A stretch of DNA of 64,000 nucleotides from Mucilaginibacter sp. JRF (GCF_015223065.1 NZ_JADFBY010000001.1:1054001-1118000); one strand, 5' to 3'; shown: positions 8,770-18,199, numbered from the stretch's first letter. The notes: a model not told the origin generated them from the sequence alone. Translations and numbers: made by a program.

Positions 8770-9852
8770 ATGAGTGATATTAAAACTGATCTTTTAAAAA
8801 CTAAACAACATTTTCAAACTCTTGATGGCCTCAGAGGAATTGCCGCTATTGCCGTGGTCATTTTTCATTTTATGGAAATTGCGGTGCCTGATTACAGCAA
8901 TAGTTTTATAGCTCACGCATATTTGGCTGTCGATTTCTTTTTTTGTCTTTCAGGCTTTGTGATCGCTTACGCGTACGATGAGAAACTAAAGCAAATTGGT
9001 TTAGGCAATTTCTTCAAACTTCGGCTTATTCGATTGCATCCATTGGTGATAATTGGTTCAGTTATCGGCTTGGTTGCCTTTGTGTATGATCCGATGAGTA
9101 ATCTGTATCAATCGTATTCGGGTAAAATATTCTTGATGTTTCTAACCTCGTGTTTAATGATACCGTATCCATTGGTGCACGAGCGCTATTTTAATTTATT
9201 TCATCTCAATCCACCCACATGGTCGTTATTCTGGGAATATGTGGCTAATATATTTTACGCGCTTGTAATTATCCGCTTAAAAAAGTTACCGCTTTGGATA
9301 TTAACCGTTATAGCCGCTATAGCCTTGTGCTACGAGTCGCACAGATCAGGATTTTTGGGTGTTGGCTGGGGCGGCGATAATATTATCGGCGGCGCCATCA
9401 GGGTATCATTTTCGTTTTTGGTCGGCGTGCTTGCTTATCGCTCGCAATGGATAATTCGTACTAACATGGGCTTTATCGCAATAGCGATTTTGTTATTAGC
9501 CTCTTTTTTAATCCCGTTTAACCCAAAATGGAATTGGTTTGTTGATCCATTGATCGTGATTTTATACTTTCCGTTGTTTGTAGCCCTGGGTGCTGGTGCT
9601 CGTTTGGGTAATGCTACAGGTAAGCTATGCAAATTCTCGGGCGACATCTCCTACCCGCTTTACATGGTGCATTATCCGTTTATTTGGCTGTTTATGAGCT
9701 ATGTAGAAAAAGAAAAACCTACGATTAATGAAATGATCCCCATCATGATAGCCGGAACCATATCTATGATCATATTGGCATATATAGTGATGAAGGTTTT
9801 AGATATACCTATCCGTAGGTATTTAAAGTTAAAATGGATAGATAAGGCATAA
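8770..9852 (+). CDS. Acyltransferase 3 family membrane protein
   Basis: This 360-residue protein has about ten hydrophobic segments and the family signature LDGLRGIAAIAVVIFH at residues 18-33, with the conserved histidine at 33. Acyltransferase 3 (OafA-like) proteins transfer acetyl or other acyl groups to sugars of surface polysaccharides, peptidoglycan or small molecules at the inner membrane. The length equals that of the stand-alone membrane domain, with no extra SGNH domain. The gene is monocistronic: a strong terminator follows its stop, and a repeat-bearing spacer precedes it. The acceptor sugar cannot be read from the sequence. Confidence 0.88.
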   Translation: MSDIKTDLLKTKQHFQTLDGLRGIAAIAVVIFHFMEIAVPDYSNSFIAHAYLAVDFFFCLSGFVIAYAYDEKLKQIGLGNFFKLRLIRLHPLVIIGSVIGLVAFVYDPMSNLYQSYSGKIFLMFLTSCLMIPYPLVHERYFNLFHLNPPTWSLFWEYVANIFYALVIIRLKKLPLWILTVIAAIALCYESHRSGFLGVGWGGDNIIGGAIRVSFSFLVGVLAYRSQWIIRTNMGFIAIAILLLASFLIPFNPKWNWFVDPLIVILYFPLFVALGAGARLGNATGKLCKFSGDISYPLYMVHYPFIWLFMSYVEKEKPTINEMIPIMIAGTISMIILAYIVMKVLDIPIRRYLKLKWIDKA

Positions 9853-9883
9853 AAAAGTCCCGGTATATATACCGGGACTTTTT
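9852..9883. terminator. Bidirectional terminator, perfect 32-nt palindrome
   Basis: A perfect palindrome runs from AAAAAGTCCCGGTATA to its own reverse complement ending in five T residues. It serves both the acyltransferase (plus strand) and the convergent small lipoprotein gene (minus strand). Confidence 0.9.
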
Positions 9884-9884
9884 A

Positions 9885-10103
9885 TTACATTTTTGAAGTA
9901 GTATCCTTCTTAGTTGTATCTACCGGTACCGGCGCCGAAGCTGTATCAGTAACCGGTGTCGCGGCTGATGTATCTGTAACAGCTGTGGTCGAATCAGCAG
10001 CAGTGGTGTCTGAACCTGTTGCTTCGCCTTGCGAATAACAACCTGTAGCTATGGCGCCAACAAAAGCGGCTGCAATAGCAAAATTTAAAAATCGCTTTTT
10101 CAT
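9885..10103 (-). CDS. Small Thr/Asp/Ser-rich lipoprotein
   Basis: This 72-residue protein has a signal peptide with basic residues MKKR, a hydrophobic core, and a cysteine at position 22 preceded by ATG, a plausible lipobox. The mature part is low complexity, dominated by Thr, Asp, Ser, Ala, Val and Pro (repeated TDT and DTT units), suggesting a disordered surface or periplasmic tether. Short proteins of this kind are frequent and uncharacterised in Sphingobacteriaceae. I cannot assign a function. It converges with the acyltransferase at the shared terminator. Confidence 0.65.
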   Translation of the reverse strand: MKKRFLNFAIAAAFVGAIATGCYSQGEATGSDTTAADSTTAVTDTSAATPVTDTASAPVPVDTTKKDTTSKM

Positions 10104-10304
10104 AGGTATATGTTGAATGTTTAATTAGTAATATCAACAGCACAACATTAAGTGTAATGATATTGTTTAAACATTCATTTAAAAAAGCACTCATTGTAAC
10201 CTAAATAGTTTATATGTCACACGAAATTCAATGTTAATTTCTGTAGCAATAGTTGATAAATATTTAGGGATATTATAACCCCTTAATGTTATATTTAATG
10301 CATT

Positions 10305-10790
10305 ATGGTTGTGAGCGAAAATACCCTCAAATGGGCAATGCGTTTTTACCCCCCTCTCCTTTTTCAGCGTATCTGGTTAAAAAAAGTAGAGCCCGGCTTT
10401 ACCGGCTTAAGTGTCCGTATCAACAAAAGCATACTCAACAAAAATTATAACAAAACCATTTTTGGCGGTACAATTTTCGCAGCTGCCGATCCGTTTTATC
10501 CTGTGCTTTTTCATCAATTATTTAGTCATAAAGGCTACAAAGTTATAGCCTGGCTAAAGTCATCGGCCATACAATACTTAAAGCCTGCCCGTACCGATCT
10601 TAATTTTAGTATTAAGCTTACAGATAACGATATCGCTCTTGTTGAGCGTGATCTAAAATACAATGGTAAACATGTAAAAACCTATGCTATTGATATGTAC
10701 GATATTAATAATGAACTATGCGTATCGCTCACAAACGAGATATATCTGCGCGATCTGAACTTTGTTTTTGAGAAGGAGGCCGCTAAGTGA
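10305..10790 (+). CDS. DUF4442 hotdog-fold thioesterase-like protein
   Basis: The 161-residue sequence resembles DUF4442 proteins, which adopt the hotdog fold of acyl-CoA thioesterases. Conserved-looking features are the segment NYNKTIFGGTIFAAADPF around residues 47-64 and a central long helix followed by beta strands (VIAWLKSSAIQYLKPAR). Its reaction is not known and thioester hydrolysis is an inference from fold. The gene overlaps the following acetyltransferase by 4 bp (GTGA), so both are probably translated together. Confidence 0.7.
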   Translation: MVVSENTLKWAMRFYPPLLFQRIWLKKVEPGFTGLSVRINKSILNKNYNKTIFGGTIFAAADPFYPVLFHQLFSHKGYKVIAWLKSSAIQYLKPARTDLNFSIKLTDNDIALVERDLKYNGKHVKTYAIDMYDINNELCVSLTNEIYLRDLNFVFEKEAAK

Positions 10791-11248
10791 CCACCTTAAT
10801 GAACGATACCTACTTCGCCAATAAAGGCTATGAAATATCCACCGATAAAGACCATATAAATATTGATGTGGTATATAATTACCTGAACAATGAATCGTAT
10901 TGGGCTAAGGGAATGCCATTTGAGAAATTGAAAATAGCCATAGATAATTCCATGTGTTTTGGCATTTACAAGGGTGATGATCAGGTTGGTTTTGCCCGTG
11001 TGGTTACTGATAAGGCCACGTTCGCTTACTTGTGCGATGTTTTTGTATTACAGCAACATCGTGGCATCGGTTTATCAAAATGGCTGGTTCAAACTATATT
11101 AAATAATTCTGAGCTGCAAGGTTTACGGCGCTGGACCTTAGCTACTGCTGATGCGCATGGCCTTTATAAGCAGTTTGGCTTTGAAGTGATCAATAACCCC
11201 GACAGATGGATGGGGATCTATAAACCTTATACAACAACTACTGAATAA
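10787..11248 (+). CDS. GNAT family N-acetyltransferase
   Basis: This 153-residue protein shows the GNAT core: the strand FARVVTDKATFAYLCDVFV and the acetyl-CoA loop QQHRGIGLSKWL, near residues 85-97, match the RxxGxG/A motif. It would transfer an acetyl group from acetyl-CoA to an amine that I cannot identify. The start is GTG, within the stop of the preceding gene, and AAGGAGG lies about 8 nt upstream, an unusually good Shine-Dalgarno sequence for this phylum. An ATG lies four codons further in. A short gap (15 bp) leads to an AlbA_2 gene. Confidence 0.82.
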   Translation: MTTLMNDTYFANKGYEISTDKDHINIDVVYNYLNNESYWAKGMPFEKLKIAIDNSMCFGIYKGDDQVGFARVVTDKATFAYLCDVFVLQQHRGIGLSKWLVQTILNNSELQGLRRWTLATADAHGLYKQFGFEVINNPDRWMGIYKPYTTTTE

Positions 11249-11263
11249 CAGAAAGGAAGTGAA

Positions 11264-11887
11264 ATGAACTTAAAAAGATTGATTCTTGAAGGTGAAGGCG
11301 TTTCACTTGATTTTAAAAAAACCATTACCCGGTACGAGAAGATCGCCAAAACCATGGTGTCATTCGCTAATAATAAAGGTGGCAAATTGCTGGTCGGCGT
11401 TGCTGATAATGGTGCTATACTGGGTGTAAAATCAGAAGAAGAAGAAAAATACATGCTCACCAAAGCCGCGCATCTTTATTGTCGCCCGGCTATTGAACCT
11501 GTTTTTGAGGAAATATATATCGACCAAAAAGTAGTATTGGTGGCCGAGATCCCTCCCAGCGATAATAAACCACATTATGCCCTTGCTGAGGATGGCAAAT
11601 GGTGGGTGTACATCCGTGTGAAAGATAAAAGTGTGCTGGCGAGCAAAATTGTAGTTGATGTATTAAAACGATCAAATGAGGATCAGGGTGTGTTGATCGA
11701 GTACTCATCGAAAGAAAAAGCATTGTTGGAGTATCTGGATGAAATGGGCCGCATCACCGTAAAACAATTCTGTACTTTATTAAATATTGGCCGTCGCCGG
11801 GCGCAACGTATATTGGTTGACCTGGTATTGTCGGGTGTTATATTGGTGCACACTACCGAAAAAGAAGAATTTTACACCGCAGCGTAA
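11264..11887 (+). CDS. AlbA_2/Schlafen-domain ATP-binding protein
   Basis: The 207-residue protein begins with an AlbA_2 domain (residues about 1-125): EGVSLDFKKTI, then the helix MVSFANNKGGKLLVGVADNGAILGV typical of this family. The C-terminal 70 residues look like a winged helix (VKQFCTLLNIGRRRAQRILVDLVLSG). This matches small DNA-binding transcription-factor-like Schlafen proteins. It is the second AlbA_2 gene in the window and is unrelated in C-terminal architecture to the one at 4.2-5.3 kb. It follows the GNAT gene closely and may belong to the same operon. Confidence 0.78.
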   Translation: MNLKRLILEGEGVSLDFKKTITRYEKIAKTMVSFANNKGGKLLVGVADNGAILGVKSEEEEKYMLTKAAHLYCRPAIEPVFEEIYIDQKVVLVAEIPPSDNKPHYALAEDGKWWVYIRVKDKSVLASKIVVDVLKRSNEDQGVLIEYSSKEKALLEYLDEMGRITVKQFCTLLNIGRRRAQRILVDLVLSGVILVHTTEKEEFYTAA

Positions 11888-11944
11888 CGAGTAGCTTATT
11901 ACCGGCGTATTTACTATTTTTGCCGCCCGTTACAGCCGTACGTT

Positions 11945-13303
11945 ATGAAACGGATCTATTTAAAATTTAAGCCACATTATCAGGATACATTAAAGCTGGC
12001 CATCCCTATCGTAATATCGCAGGTGGGTCACGTTGCAACGCACCTGGCCGATAGTATTGTGGTTGGGCATTTTGTGGGTACTGTTGCATTAGCTGCGGTA
12101 TCATTAGTGGGCAGTATCTTTATCATTCCGATGCTTATAGGTATCGGAATATCCTATGGTATAACCCCGCTTATTTCCCAGGAGAACGGTCGTGGCAATT
12201 TTGAAGAATGTGGGCGATTGCTTTCAAACAGCCTCATCATAAACATAATTACCAGTTTGATTTTATTTATGGCGATGTATTTCGGCTCGGTTTACGTACT
12301 TGATCACCTGAATCAATCGCCCGAAGTTGTTGCTCAGGCAAAGCCATTCTTTATTCTATTGGGCTTTTCCATTATTCCGCTGCTAATATTCAGCACCTTT
12401 AAACAATTTGCTGAGGGGCTTGGCTTTACCAAACAGGCCATGCAAATATCTATTTGGGGTAATGTTATAAATATCATATTAGGATTGACATTTGTTAAAG
12501 GATTATTCGGTATTGAGCCTATGGGAATACGAGGTGTAGGCTACAGCACATTGATAGACAGAAGCCTGATGGCTGTAGTGATGGCCATATATGTATTGCG
12601 GGCCCCTCGTTTCAAAAAGTATCTCAAATCTTTTGTGATAACTCATATTGATAAAGTTCGCAGTGCAAAAATTCTGAAGATCGGCATACCTGTATCATTA
12701 CAAAGTACCTTTGAGGTAAGCGCGTTCGGTGGCGCTAATATCATGATCGGCACTATTGGCGCTATTGAACAGGCCGCTCACCAGGTGGCTATCAACATGG
12801 CCGCGGTTACGTTTATGGTTGCCACCGGATTATCATCTGCGGCGGCAATAAAATCCGGTAACAATACCGGGGCAAGAAACTATAATCAGCTACGTTTATC
12901 AGCCTTATCAAGCTATCACATTGTGCTGATATTCATGGCTTTTACAGCGGTATTGTTTGTGGTCTCTAATCCGTGGCTGCCCTGGATAGTGACTAATGAC
13001 ACTCAGGTAATTGCTATTGCCTCACAATTGTTATTACTTGCGGCAGTATTTCAAGTATTTGATGGTGCTCAGGTTGTTGGCTTAGGCGTGCTGCGTGGTA
13101 TGGGCGACGTAAATATCCCTACCATTATCACTTTTATCGCTTACTGGATTATCGGCTTACCTATTGGTTATTTGATCGGTATTCGCTTAGGCTATGGTGC
13201 GAATGGTGTTTGGTGCGGCTTGGTTTGTGGATTGGGTGCAGCGGCTATAATGCTGTATTTCAGGTTCAATAAATTAAGTAAGAAACTGGTGCTAACTAAT
13301 TAA
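11945..13303 (+). CDS. MATE family efflux transporter
   Basis: The 452-residue protein has about twelve hydrophobic segments and opens with the MATE-typical KLAIPIVISQVGHVATHLADSIVVGHF. A two-fold repeat of the six-helix bundle is visible: the second half begins near ILKIGIPVSLQSTFEVSAFG. MATE transporters export cationic drugs or metabolites in exchange for Na+ or H+, here across the inner membrane. The substrate is not predictable. Convergent with the deacetylase-family gene whose stop lies 1 bp away, so no terminator is visible between them. Confidence 0.9.
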   Translation: MKRIYLKFKPHYQDTLKLAIPIVISQVGHVATHLADSIVVGHFVGTVALAAVSLVGSIFIIPMLIGIGISYGITPLISQENGRGNFEECGRLLSNSLIINIITSLILFMAMYFGSVYVLDHLNQSPEVVAQAKPFFILLGFSIIPLLIFSTFKQFAEGLGFTKQAMQISIWGNVINIILGLTFVKGLFGIEPMGIRGVGYSTLIDRSLMAVVMAIYVLRAPRFKKYLKSFVITHIDKVRSAKILKIGIPVSLQSTFEVSAFGGANIMIGTIGAIEQAAHQVAINMAAVTFMVATGLSSAAAIKSGNNTGARNYNQLRLSALSSYHIVLIFMAFTAVLFVVSNPWLPWIVTNDTQVIAIASQLLLLAAVFQVFDGAQVVGLGVLRGMGDVNIPTIITFIAYWIIGLPIGYLIGIRLGYGANGVWCGLVCGLGAAAIMLYFRFNKLSKKLVLTN

Positions 13304-13304
13304 T

Positions 13305-14207
13305 TCAGAAATAGATATTGTTAGCTATGCGATAGGTGTTGCAATGCGCCTCAACTATGTCAAGTATTTGAGGCGAGTAGCCCCCTCCCATGCTTACCTG
13401 TACCGGTATGCCCCTGCTGTGGCATTGCGCGAGCACAAAACGATCGCGCTCCACACAACCTTCACGGGTTAGGCTTAGCCGCCCTAATTTATCAGTGGCC
13501 AATACATCAACTCCCGAAAGATAAAAGATAAAATCAGGCTGATGCTGATCAATGAGTTGTGGAAGTGTTTTTTTTAAAATTGAGAGGTATTCTTCATCCT
13601 CTATTCCATCAGGCAGATCGATATCCTTGTCAGACCGCTCCTTTCTATATGGAAAATTGTTTGCGCCATGCATCGAGAAAGTGAATACCCGAGGCTCTTG
13701 CTCAAATATCTCGGCAGTGCCATTGCCTTGATGCACATCTAAATCAATTATTAAAATAGATGTTGCTAATTTTTTATTTAACAGATAGTTAGCCGCGATA
13801 GCCTGATCATTCAATAAACAAAATCCTTCGCCCCAGTTACTGCCTGCATGATGCGTGCCACCGGCAACGTTAAAGGCAATTCCGTTCTCGAATGCGTAAT
13901 GGCAGCCATCAATAGTGCCCTGCGCTATCCGTATTTCGCGTTCTACAAGCTTCGCGGATAGAGGGAAACCCGTGCGCCTGATCTCTTTTGGTGATAGGGT
14001 TAGATCGCGCAGGTTAGTCCAATAATTGGCATCATGTGTAAGCAGAATAATGTCTTCGGGGCATTCTGTTGGCGAGAATAAGTTTTCGGCTGAAATAAGT
14101 CCCTCATATAGCAATTGCTCAGGTATCAACTCATACTTAAGCATCGGAAAGCGATGCCCTTCGGGCAGCGGATGGATGTATACAGGGTCGAATGCGATCT
14201 TCAGCAT
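13305..14207 (-). CDS. Histone deacetylase superfamily protein
   Basis: The 300-residue protein carries the arginase/deacetylase zinc site of this superfamily: GGTHHAG (H119, H120), IDLDVHQGNG (D157, H159) and a later GVDVLATD aspartate. Such bacterial enzymes (AcuC-like, acetylpolyamine amidohydrolases) remove acetyl groups from lysine side chains or polyamines. The substrate here is not known. Its ATG overlaps the stop of the upstream bestrophin gene by one base (TAATG), so coupled translation is likely. It ends a run of tightly packed minus-strand genes starting at 18124. Confidence 0.88.
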   Translation of the reverse strand: MLKIAFDPVYIHPLPEGHRFPMLKYELIPEQLLYEGLISAENLFSPTECPEDIILLTHDANYWTNLRDLTLSPKEIRRTGFPLSAKLVEREIRIAQGTIDGCHYAFENGIAFNVAGGTHHAGSNWGEGFCLLNDQAIAANYLLNKKLATSILIIDLDVHQGNGTAEIFEQEPRVFTFSMHGANNFPYRKERSDKDIDLPDGIEDEEYLSILKKTLPQLIDQHQPDFIFYLSGVDVLATDKLGRLSLTREGCVERDRFVLAQCHSRGIPVQVSMGGGYSPQILDIVEAHCNTYRIANNIYF

Positions 14208-15064
14208 TAGTAAAATATTTCGCCAACGTGTTGCCTTATGTTATCGCTGATGTTTTGCAACGGCAGATCGTTAGCATCAAGCCCAAATGGATTCTCTATT
14301 TCTTCGGCTATCAGCTCAATGCTGGCGAATATATAAAGGATGAATGCTATAAATGGCACAGTGTAATAACCCAAAGTATAAGCCCAGGCAAAGGGCAATG
14401 TCATGATATAAGTGAAGATGAACTTTTTAATGAACACGCTGTACGAAAACGGTATAGGTGTTTTTTTAATACGTTCACAAGCGCCACAAATATCTGTAAA
14501 TGAAGTTATTTCGGGGTTTAAGCTCAATAATTTCTCCTGATTGATAATGCCCTCTTTATTAAGCTTATATATCCGTTCAATAATTGCTGATGCTATTTGG
14601 TTGGGTACATGTTTATTTGGATTGATGTTGATCATATCCTGTTCTTCAGGATGATATTTATCCCGCAAATGATGCATTAATGAGCGTGCATATAAAGGAA
14701 TGGTGAAATTAAAAAAGGCTACATCTTCCGGAGTATTCACTAAACATTTCAGTTTAATAGCCAAATTACGACTATTATTTACCAAGCTACCCCAAAGTTT
14801 GCGACCTTCCCACCACCTATCGTATGCTGAATTGATACGGAAAGCCAGCAACAAAGAGAACAGAAAACCAATAGTTTGATGAACGTAAGTGATCTTGGTC
14901 AGGGTATTATCCGGTGTTATTTTGATGAGGTGTGTTAAGATAAATTCAACTATGGCCGCGTAAGCCGAAACAGTCAATATCAACGGAAAAAGCTCGCGCA
15001 AGGTATCAGCGCGATTAAATGAAAATATAAATCGAAACCACTCTTTCGGATTGTAGTTTATCAT
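14207..15064 (-). CDS. Bestrophin-family ion channel protein
   Basis: This 285-residue protein matches the bacterial bestrophin family (YneE-like). It has four hydrophobic helices, two near the N terminus (LFPLILTVSAYAAIVEFIL and the GFLFSLLLAFRINSAYDRWWEGR segment) and two near residues 205-250. The motif RINSAYDRWWEGRKLWG is highly characteristic. Bacterial bestrophins form pentameric ion channels, selective for cations in the studied homolog. It lies between kynureninase (8 bp upstream) and the deacetylase gene (overlapping), probably in one transcript, but no functional link is obvious. Confidence 0.88.
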   Translation of the reverse strand: MINYNPKEWFRFIFSFNRADTLRELFPLILTVSAYAAIVEFILTHLIKITPDNTLTKITYVHQTIGFLFSLLLAFRINSAYDRWWEGRKLWGSLVNNSRNLAIKLKCLVNTPEDVAFFNFTIPLYARSLMHHLRDKYHPEEQDMININPNKHVPNQIASAIIERIYKLNKEGIINQEKLLSLNPEITSFTDICGACERIKKTPIPFSYSVFIKKFIFTYIMTLPFAWAYTLGYYTVPFIAFILYIFASIELIAEEIENPFGLDANDLPLQNISDNIRQHVGEIFY

Positions 15065-15072
15065 ATAATAAA

Positions 15073-16362
15073 TTAAATATCAATAACTTTTATAACTTCA
15101 TTTAAAGCCAGATAAGCCGTGTGCACATCATTAAATGTGTTATATAATGGCACCGCGCTAAGCCTGATCACATCAGGTTCGCGCCAATCACCAATAACGC
15201 CTTTGCTTACTAAAAAGCTGAATATCTCTTTTGCTTTGTAATTGCAGATCACTGATAACTGGCAGCCCCGTGCTTCAGGCGTTGTAGGCGTAATTATCTT
15301 ATATATTTCACGACCATGAGTTTCATTTATATTGTTGATCAGGAATTCAAAGTAACCGGTAAGTAAAATGCTTTTCTCGCGAAGTGCAGTAATACCACCC
15401 GCTTGTTCAAATACATCCAATGCGGCCTTGTGCAAAGCCAATAGCATGATCGGGCTGGTACTTACCTGCCAACCCGCGGCACCAATGGCCGCGTCGAAGC
15501 CTGGCTGCATCAAAAAACGTTTATCTTCCCGATAACCCCACCAGCCGGCAAAGCGTTTTAATGATCGATCCTGATGATGTTTTTCATGGACAAATATCCC
15601 GCTTATACCGCCAGGACCGGAATTCATATATTTATACGAACACCAGCAAGCAAAATCAACACCCCAATCATGCAATTGCACCGGAACATTTCCGGCGGCA
15701 TGTGCCAAGTCAAATCCGGCATAAGCACCGGCAGCATGAGCCGCTTTAGTTATGGCAGGCATATCGAACACCTGGCCGGTGTAGTAATTTATACCTCCAA
15801 ACAATATCAACGCTAATTCATCCTTGTTTTCTTCTATCGCTTTAAGTATATCTTCAGTGCGTAAAGTGTATTCGCCTGCACGTGGTTTTACTTCTAAAAT
15901 GGCATCCTTAGGGTCAAGGTCATAAAACTTCACCTGGCTCTCAACAGCATATTGGTCTGACGGAAAAGCGCCCGACTCCATCAATATTTTAAAGCGTTTA
16001 TTGTTTGGTTTATAGAAACTTACAAGCAGTAAATGCAAATTTACTGTAAGTGAATTCATAATGGTTACTTCGCTATCATTAGCGCCAACAATAGGCGCTA
16101 CCAGCGATGCGACTTGTTTATGATAATCAAGCCAGGGCTTATCGCCATCAAACCAACCCTCAACAGCTTTGGTTTGCCATGTAGCTAATTGTTCGGTAAG
16201 ATATTGCTGCGCTGCCTTGGGTTGTAAGCCTAATGAATTACCGCAAAGGTAAATAGCATCATGGCCGTTATGCTGAGGTATTAAAAACTCATTTCTGAAG
16301 GCCGAGAGTTTATCCTCAGCATCAAGTTGTTGAGCAAATTCGGCGGTAGTTTGGTAGTTCAT
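15073..16362 (-). CDS. kynU: Kynureninase
   Basis: Kynureninase is a PLP enzyme that cleaves kynurenine or 3-hydroxykynurenine to (hydroxy)anthranilate and alanine. The protein shows the fold-type I aminotransferase pattern, LCGNSLGLQP near the N terminus, GFDLAHAAGN for cofactor binding, and the lysine of CSYKYMNSGPGG as PLP Schiff base (residue 244 from this start). I chose the ATG at 16362 because the preceding six codons (MLLLAC) are not typical and the homologous N terminus begins MNYQ. Length is then 429 residues, normal for the family. No other kynurenine-pathway gene lies nearby. Confidence 0.9.
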   Translation of the reverse strand: MNYQTTAEFAQQLDAEDKLSAFRNEFLIPQHNGHDAIYLCGNSLGLQPKAAQQYLTEQLATWQTKAVEGWFDGDKPWLDYHKQVASLVAPIVGANDSEVTIMNSLTVNLHLLLVSFYKPNNKRFKILMESGAFPSDQYAVESQVKFYDLDPKDAILEVKPRAGEYTLRTEDILKAIEENKDELALILFGGINYYTGQVFDMPAITKAAHAAGAYAGFDLAHAAGNVPVQLHDWGVDFACWCSYKYMNSGPGGISGIFVHEKHHQDRSLKRFAGWWGYREDKRFLMQPGFDAAIGAAGWQVSTSPIMLLALHKAALDVFEQAGGITALREKSILLTGYFEFLINNINETHGREIYKIITPTTPEARGCQLSVICNYKAKEIFSFLVSKGVIGDWREPDVIRLSAVPLYNTFNDVHTAYLALNEVIKVIDI

Positions 16363-16400
16363 GCAGGCCAATAATAGCAAAAACTATCTTAACAAAAATT

Positions 16401-17003
16401 TTATTTGTTTGGTTTGCTAACGTACGGATTACCTTTCAGGTAAAAACGATAAGGTAGCAAGGCATCATCATCGGCATAAGCAACACCAATGCGTGGGGCA
16501 GCTTTTATATCATCATCGTTAAATATCAAACCCCTATCTTCTATCCATATTGTATCACTTAACAAACTGACATTGTTTATCTTGCGCGATATACATAATG
16601 CCTTAGCTACCGAGCCCGGGCCTGCGGTAATGTTAGGTTTAAGCACGGGCATATTGCGCCTTAGCTGCATAATATCAATGCCCTCAACAGGTACAATAGC
16701 CCTTATGAGCACGGCATGCGGCACGCCATCTACAGCGGTTACAATATTGAACATTTCGTGTATGCCATAGCAAAGGTAAACGTATGAACGGCCCCCTTCC
16801 TGAAACATGGTTTCTGTACGGAGCGTGCGTCTGTTGCCAAAGGCGTGCGAAGCTTTGTCGACCGCGCCATTGTAGGCCTCTGTTTCAACAATATAACCTC
16901 CGGTAAGCAAGCCATCAATATTGGTAAACAAGTATTTACCTAATAGCTTACGGCTTATATCAACAACGTCATGACTTAGGTAAAACGAATATGGTAGCTT
17001 CAT
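16401..17003 (-). CDS. mpg: 3-methyladenine DNA glycosylase (Mpg/AAG type)
   Basis: The 200-residue protein has the alkyladenine DNA glycosylase signature VETEAYNGAVDKASHAF (catalytic glutamate in VETEAY) and SYVYLCYGIHEMFNIV. It excises alkylated purines from DNA by base flipping. The length is normal for the bacterial AAG family. Its start overlaps the stop of the upstream hydrolase by 4 bp. It sits in a minus-strand gene string with a free-methionine sulfoxide reductase, so a damage-repair theme is possible but weak. Confidence 0.92.
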   Translation of the reverse strand: MKLPYSFYLSHDVVDISRKLLGKYLFTNIDGLLTGGYIVETEAYNGAVDKASHAFGNRRTLRTETMFQEGGRSYVYLCYGIHEMFNIVTAVDGVPHAVLIRAIVPVEGIDIMQLRRNMPVLKPNITAGPGSVAKALCISRKINNVSLLSDTIWIEDRGLIFNDDDIKAAPRIGVAYADDDALLPYRFYLKGNPYVSKPNK

Positions 17004-17647
17004 TCGGTAAGTATCTTTTTGAGCAATTGGTTTATTTCTTCGGCACGGTCAAATATCATAATGTGGGTGCCTTTTTCAATTATCTGAGCTCCTTTAGCTT
17101 TGCGACAGTTAAATAACAGATCGCTGCTGCCGGTTATGTGATAAACGTTTGGAGGTATATTTATGTTATTCCAATTAAGTATAGCACCCATTGCCCATTT
17201 AACAAATGCAGGGGAAGACTTTTTAAGCATGTCCTGAAAAAGCGCCTGGTCATCCGGCTTCATTCTACCAAAAACAAAACGCACCAAAGGACCAACAGAA
17301 GTAAACAATTTTGTTGGTATTAGTTTGTATATGGGGATCGTCCTAAAGAAACCAAAGTATGCCGAAGCTTCATCACAGGTTTTAATGCTGGATATAATTA
17401 TGGTCTTACTCATGGGCATAATATTGGCTATTTCAACCGCCACCATCCCTCCCATTGAGTTGCCTATTAATATAGAACCTGGTTGTATATCATATTTATT
17501 TATAAGCTTTTGTGTATAGCTTGTTAAAGTATCTGTACTGGCTGGTTCTATCCAGTTTACATGGATTACATTATGACCGGTAAGATCAATATTCTTATAA
17601 ATACGACAGTCGGCGCCTAAGCCCGGTATCAGGTAGATACGGCTCAT
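17000..17647 (-). CDS. Alpha/beta hydrolase
   Basis: The 215-residue protein has the alpha/beta-hydrolase elbow GNSMGG (serine nucleophile) and a C-terminal GTHIMIF that supplies the probable catalytic histidine. The N terminus (IYLIPGLGADCRIY) fits the family oxyanion-hole strand. The substrate is unknown, perhaps an ester or thioester of a small metabolite. It directly abuts the upstream gene (stop and start adjacent) and overlaps mpg, so the three genes form an operon. Confidence 0.8.
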   Translation of the reverse strand: MSRIYLIPGLGADCRIYKNIDLTGHNVIHVNWIEPASTDTLTSYTQKLINKYDIQPGSILIGNSMGGMVAVEIANIMPMSKTIIISSIKTCDEASAYFGFFRTIPIYKLIPTKLFTSVGPLVRFVFGRMKPDDQALFQDMLKKSSPAFVKWAMGAILNWNNINIPPNVYHITGSSDLLFNCRKAKGAQIIEKGTHIMIFDRAEEINQLLKKILTE

Positions 17648-18124
17648 TTAGAAGTTTATCAGCTTGATGATCTGTTCAAGATATTTGGCGTCTGCTTCAT
17701 CGAACTCATTAAGTTCAGCGCTATCAACATCCAGCACACCCACCACTTCATTATCTGCATACAGGGGCACCACTATCTCCGACCGGGATAGTGAGCTACA
17801 GGCAATATGACCGGGGAATGCTTCAACATCAGGTACTATCAGTGTTTTTTGTTGCTCCCATGATGAACCGCAAACACCTTTGCCTTTGGCAATGCGTGTA
17901 CAGGCAACAGGTCCCTGGAACGGGCCAAGCACCAACTGACCATCCTTAACTAAGTAAAACCCCACCCAAAACCACTTGAACTGCTCTTTTAACGCGGCGG
18001 CAATGTTGGCCAGGTTTGCTACCAGGTCTGTTTCGCCATATAGTAAAGCCTCTATTTGAGGTATTAACGCTTCGTATCGTTCTTGTTTGGTGCCTTGTTC
18101 TACTATTTTCAGATCTTCTGCCAT
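17648..18124 (-). CDS. msrC: Free methionine-(R)-sulfoxide reductase (GAF domain)
   Basis: This is a 158-residue single GAF domain protein of the fRMsr family, which reduces free methionine R-sulfoxide using thioredoxin. The family cysteines are all visible: ACTRI, GVCGSS and HIACSS. The segment WVGFYLVKDGQLVLGPFQG is diagnostic. It opens the minus-strand gene run (18124 to 13305) and would repair oxidised free methionine. A 75-bp spacer separates it from the divergent CrtA-like gene. Confidence 0.9.
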   Translation of the reverse strand: MAEDLKIVEQGTKQERYEALIPQIEALLYGETDLVANLANIAAALKEQFKWFWVGFYLVKDGQLVLGPFQGPVACTRIAKGKGVCGSSWEQQKTLIVPDVEAFPGHIACSSLSRSEIVVPLYADNEVVGVLDVDSAELNEFDEADAKYLEQIIKLINF

Positions 18125-18199
18125 GCGGCAAATGTAAATAAGCTTGCTGTAAACTAAATAAGGCTATTATCATAATTTAAAGTTTTAATTTAGCCGCTG

